Shown here: positions 6,844-8,346 of the stretch, in pieces | Layout: each line of letters starts with the position of its first letter | Numbering within the stretch: the first letter of the stretch is position 1 | NCBI GenBank assembly: GCA_016193545.1 | Contig: JACPSA010000094.1 | Location: 1-8,346 of the forward strand | DNA: 8,346 nucleotides | Source: Chloroflexota bacterium | GTDB lineage: Bacteria > Chloroflexota > Dehalococcoidia > Dehalococcoidales > UBA2162 | Direction of reading: 5' to 3' | Notes under the pieces: model-generated | Databases searched by the model: none | What the model saw: the letters and a program-made list of their open reading frames with translations, nothing else | What the model was told of the DNA's origin: nothing | Position numbers and translations under genes: made by a program

Positions 6844-7182
6844 TTACCTTACCTTCGCCTCGGTCCAGTTTGCACCATAAAAGGGCTGCTCGGCTCCCTC
6901 CTTGTGGCAGCTCAGACAGGCTCTCCTGTCGGCTAAATTGGATACCTGCGCCAGAGGGTCATAGTAGGTCTCTGTAATATTCGTATGACAGAAATCGCAT
7001 TTGAGCTGAAGTTCGGTAGTATGTATCTCATGGTACCTTTCCCCAAACTTCATACCAATTAACGCCGGTGGCGTCGGCGTTGGAGATGGAGTCAGTGCTG
7101 GAATAGGCTCGGTTTTGGTACAGGCAACCACCAGAAAAGCTATTAACACTAGCACCATGGCGATAAAAAACGATTTCTTCAC
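6844..7182 (-). CDS. Small two-haem c-type cytochrome lipoprotein
   Basis: Exported electron carrier (112 aa). The N-terminus is a lipoprotein signal: KK, a hydrophobic core, then a lipobox LVVAC with Cys21 as the lipidated residue. A Pro/Thr/Ser-rich linker (about 26-39) leads to a compact haem domain with CDFCH (62-66) and CLSCH (89-93). His51 and His54 are candidates for distal haem ligands. It resembles small NapB/cytochrome c3-like domains, but I cannot name a family. It is the first gene of the reductase operon, with ten bases to the catalytic subunit. It would sit on the outer face of the membrane and probably exchange electrons with the molybdoenzyme. The operon has no membrane-anchor gene, so this lipoprotein may also tether the complex; that is inference. 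It starts at GTG 7182. Confidence 0.87.
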   Translation of the reverse strand: MKKSFFIAMVLVLIAFLVVACTKTEPIPALTPSPTPTPPALIGMKFGERYHEIHTTELQLKCDFCHTNITETYYDPLAQVSNLADRRACLSCHKEGAEQPFYGANWTEAKVR

Positions 7183-7190
7183 TTCTGTCT

Positions 7191-7197
7191 CCTCCTC
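7191..7197 (-). promoter_or_regulatory. Ribosome binding site deciding the GTG start of the cytochrome gene
   Basis: GAGGAGG on the minus strand lies eight bases before GTG 7182. The GTG is followed directly by two lysine codons and the hydrophobic signal core. The first ATG is at codon 9, inside that core, so starting there would destroy the signal peptide. Confidence 0.7.
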
Positions 7198-7277
7198 TCA
7201 CTCCCGGTTTCCCTAGTTATGGGTCATTACTTATACCTATATATTGTCTCATCATTTTACCCTGTTATTTTCCAGGC

Positions 7278-7306
7278 ATATTACCACATCGTCGTAAAAT
7301 AATCAA
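7278..7306 (-). promoter_or_regulatory. Promoter candidate for the cytochrome-molybdoenzyme operon
   Basis: On the minus strand TTGATT (7306-7301), 17 bases, then TAATAT (7283-7278). The predicted leader is about 90 bases. Its -35 box lies about 20 bases from the -35 box of the divergent pyrF promoter. Confidence 0.5.
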
Positions 7307-7311
7307 TACTC

Positions 7312-7326
7312 AGGTGGCTCATACCT
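7312..7326. promoter_or_regulatory. Possible operator: AGGT-N7-ACCT between divergent promoters
   Basis: A short inverted repeat (7312-7315 and 7323-7326) sits between the two -35 boxes and touches the one for pyrF. Half-sites of four bases are close to chance expectation, so this is suggested by its position only. Confidence 0.2.
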
Positions 7327-7354
7327 TGACGTAGTCCCTTGCCACTGATATTAT
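7326..7354 (+). promoter_or_regulatory. Sigma-70-type promoter for pyrF
   Basis: TTGACG (7326-7331), 17 bases, then TATTAT (7349-7354) preceded by TG at 7346-7347 (extended -10). The predicted start of transcription near 7361 leaves a leader of about 24 bases before ATG 7385, too short for an attenuator or riboswitch. Only a weak GAG-type ribosome site is present in it. Confidence 0.6.
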
Positions 7355-7384
7355 AATTTCGAAGCCGAGCTTTAGAGAAAACAG

Positions 7385-8191
7385 ATGAACTTCTTGGAAA
7401 ATCTGGCCAAAGTCAGCCAGCAAAATAAAAGCCTGCTCTGCGTTGGGCTAGACCCGGACGTCAACATGATACCCAACGACCGTCAGAAGACAGTAGAACT
7501 GATACGGGAGGCTAACCCCATCATGCCTATTATTGGCGATGGCAAGAGGGGTGATATCGGCATCAATTCCTTGGCCTACGCCCGGACATTGTTCGATACC
7601 TACGGGTTCGATGCGGTAACAGTCAACCCTTACATGGGGTACGATACCATCAAGCCTTTCTTAGACCGCAAAGACAAGGGGGTATTCATACTGTGCCGCA
7701 CCTCGAATCCGGGGGGAATGGACATCCAGGAGCTAAAGGTAGTCAGGGAAGGTGAGACGACGGCTCGCACGGTTTACGAGGTTGTCGCTGAGCTGACCCT
7801 CAAATGGAACGAGAACGGCAACGCCGGGCTGGTGGTTGGCGCCACCTATCCGGAACAGATTCACCGGGTCAGGCAAATTTGCCCGGACATGCTTTTCCTC
7901 ATCCCCGGAGTCGGCTGGCAAGGAGGCAATGTCGAGAAGACCGTCCACAATGCTGTCGACTCTCAAGGCAAAGGATTCATCATCAACGTTTCCCGGCAAA
8001 TTATGTATGCTTCCAAGACACCAGCCGGGACACAGAGCATACCCAGCCAGGCAATCAGAAAAATGAGACTGGTCACCCGGCAGCTTAGAAACGAGATTAA
8101 CAGCTACCTGCCGTCGCCCCCGAAGAAACCCGCGAGACCACTGCCCCCGATAGAATCGGGGCGAGGAGCACATTCGCTTCGCTCAGTATAA
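7385..8191 (+). CDS. pyrF: Orotidine 5'-phosphate decarboxylase, subfamily 2, with an apparent internal deletion
   Basis: Would decarboxylate OMP to UMP, the last step of pyrimidine synthesis, in the cytoplasm. Recognisable blocks are SLLCVGLDPD (16-25), GDGKRGDIG (51-59) with the catalytic Asp52, Lys54 and Asp57, TVNPYMGYD (79-87), FILCRTSNPG (101-110), GLVVGATYPE (148-157), LIPGVGWQGG (172-181) and IINVSRQIMYA (199-209). Between NMIPND (27-32) and RQKTVELI (33-40) the usual segment, which carries FN..IIDAT, the AYKPN motif and the FYEALG helix, is missing: about 40-45 residues, in frame, at bases 7480/7481. It includes the lysine that completes the catalytic Lys-Asp-Lys-Asp set, so the protein as written should be inactive. 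Residues 243-268 (PSPPKKPARPLPP...) match no part of the family and come from hairpin-containing DNA. The family call is firm; activity is doubtful. Confidence 0.88.
   Translation: MNFLENLAKVSQQNKSLLCVGLDPDVNMIPNDRQKTVELIREANPIMPIIGDGKRGDIGINSLAYARTLFDTYGFDAVTVNPYMGYDTIKPFLDRKDKGVFILCRTSNPGGMDIQELKVVREGETTARTVYEVVAELTLKWNENGNAGLVVGATYPEQIHRVRQICPDMLFLIPGVGWQGGNVEKTVHNAVDSQGKGFIINVSRQIMYASKTPAGTQSIPSQAIRKMRLVTRQLRNEINSYLPSPPKKPARPLPPIESGRGAHSLRSV
8145..8161 (+). repeat. Hairpin CCCCGAT-AGA-ATCGGGG inside the pyrF 3' extension
   Basis: Seven perfect base pairs around a three-base loop. No T-run follows; the next bases are GC-rich with a tandem TTCGC (8170-8179). It resembles an interspersed palindromic repeat unit or a degraded terminator more than coding sequence, and it encodes the unusual tail of PyrF. 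Confidence 0.5.
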
Positions 8192-8346
8192 ACTCCGCGA
8201 CATGGCAATCTCTAAGATTCATTCATTCTTCCTCCCTCTTTACCAATCACCCAATACAGGTTATAATAACCCTGGCTCACTAAAATACTCGGAAACAGAG
8301 GTGCCGCTTTGGTCGCCTTATATTTGACTTCTCTGGATAACGGTGG
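8192..8346. other. Non-coding tail of the window
   Basis: No credible gene on either strand. It contains a perfect palindrome GGTTAT-A-ATAACC (8259-8271). On the plus strand, TTTACC (8239-8244) lies 17 bases before TATAAT (8262-8267), which could be a promoter for a gene beyond the window or could be chance in AT-rich DNA. Confidence 0.4.

Noticed and set aside
7733..8173. Minus-strand open frame of 146 codons opposite pyrF
   Set aside because: PyrF motifs are unambiguous on the plus strand, and the antisense product is cysteine/arginine-rich noise.
1..8346. CRISPR array, transposase, phage, toxin-antitoxin or RNA gene
   Set aside because: No regular direct repeats, transposase-like frame, tRNA cloverleaf or rRNA segment was seen on either strand.

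Overview
The window looks like a piece of a strictly anaerobic bacterial chromosome. The best guess is an uncultured member of the Chloroflexota, class Dehalococcoidia. The guess rests on family resemblance only: a Re-citrate/homocitrate synthase-like protein beginning with a DVTNRDGVQT motif, a two-subunit aconitase-type hydratase next to an isocitrate dehydrogenase, a subfamily-2 PyrF with a GDGKRGDIG motif, and a Tat-exported molybdoenzyme. No rRNA or tRNA is present to confirm it.

Layout. Bases 42-1677 (+) are the end of an operon: the small (swivel) subunit of an aconitase/homoaconitase-type hydro-lyase, then an isocitrate-type beta-decarboxylating dehydrogenase starting at a GTG. Converging on it is a gene on the minus strand (2973-1693) for a citrate/homocitrate synthase of the Re type, preceded by a good promoter. 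Together the three would convert oxaloacetate plus acetyl-CoA to 2-oxoglutarate, the glutamate-forming oxidative branch of an incomplete TCA cycle. The synthase reading frame is interrupted once, by a TAG at codon 127, with conserved sequence in the same frame on both sides.

Bases 7182-3183 (-) are a tight four-gene operon for an exported respiratory enzyme: a small two-haem cytochrome c lipoprotein, a Tat-targeted molybdopterin catalytic subunit with a probable cysteine Mo ligand, a four-cluster ferredoxin subunit and a TorD-type chaperone. No NrfD/PsrC/DmsC-like membrane anchor gene is present. The lipoprotein cytochrome may take that place. The substrate cannot be told from sequence; the polysulfide/thiosulfate/tetrathionate/arsenate reductase side of the family is the closest impression.

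Bases 7385-8191 (+) are pyrF (orotidine 5'-phosphate decarboxylase), transcribed divergently from the respiratory operon out of a 202-base spacer holding back-to-back promoter candidates. Its reading frame appears to lack about 40-45 residues near the N-terminus, including the KPN catalytic lysine, and it carries an odd C-terminal tail encoded by a hairpin-bearing sequence. The molybdopterin subunit also seems to lack a conserved SWDEA-containing helix.

Three of the seven genes therefore carry a gene-specific lesion (one amber codon, two apparent in-frame deletions) in otherwise well conserved reading frames. That cluster is the most unusual thing here. Real gene decay, an unusual lineage and assembly or consensus error are all possible. 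I see no convincing new defence, mobile or RNA system.
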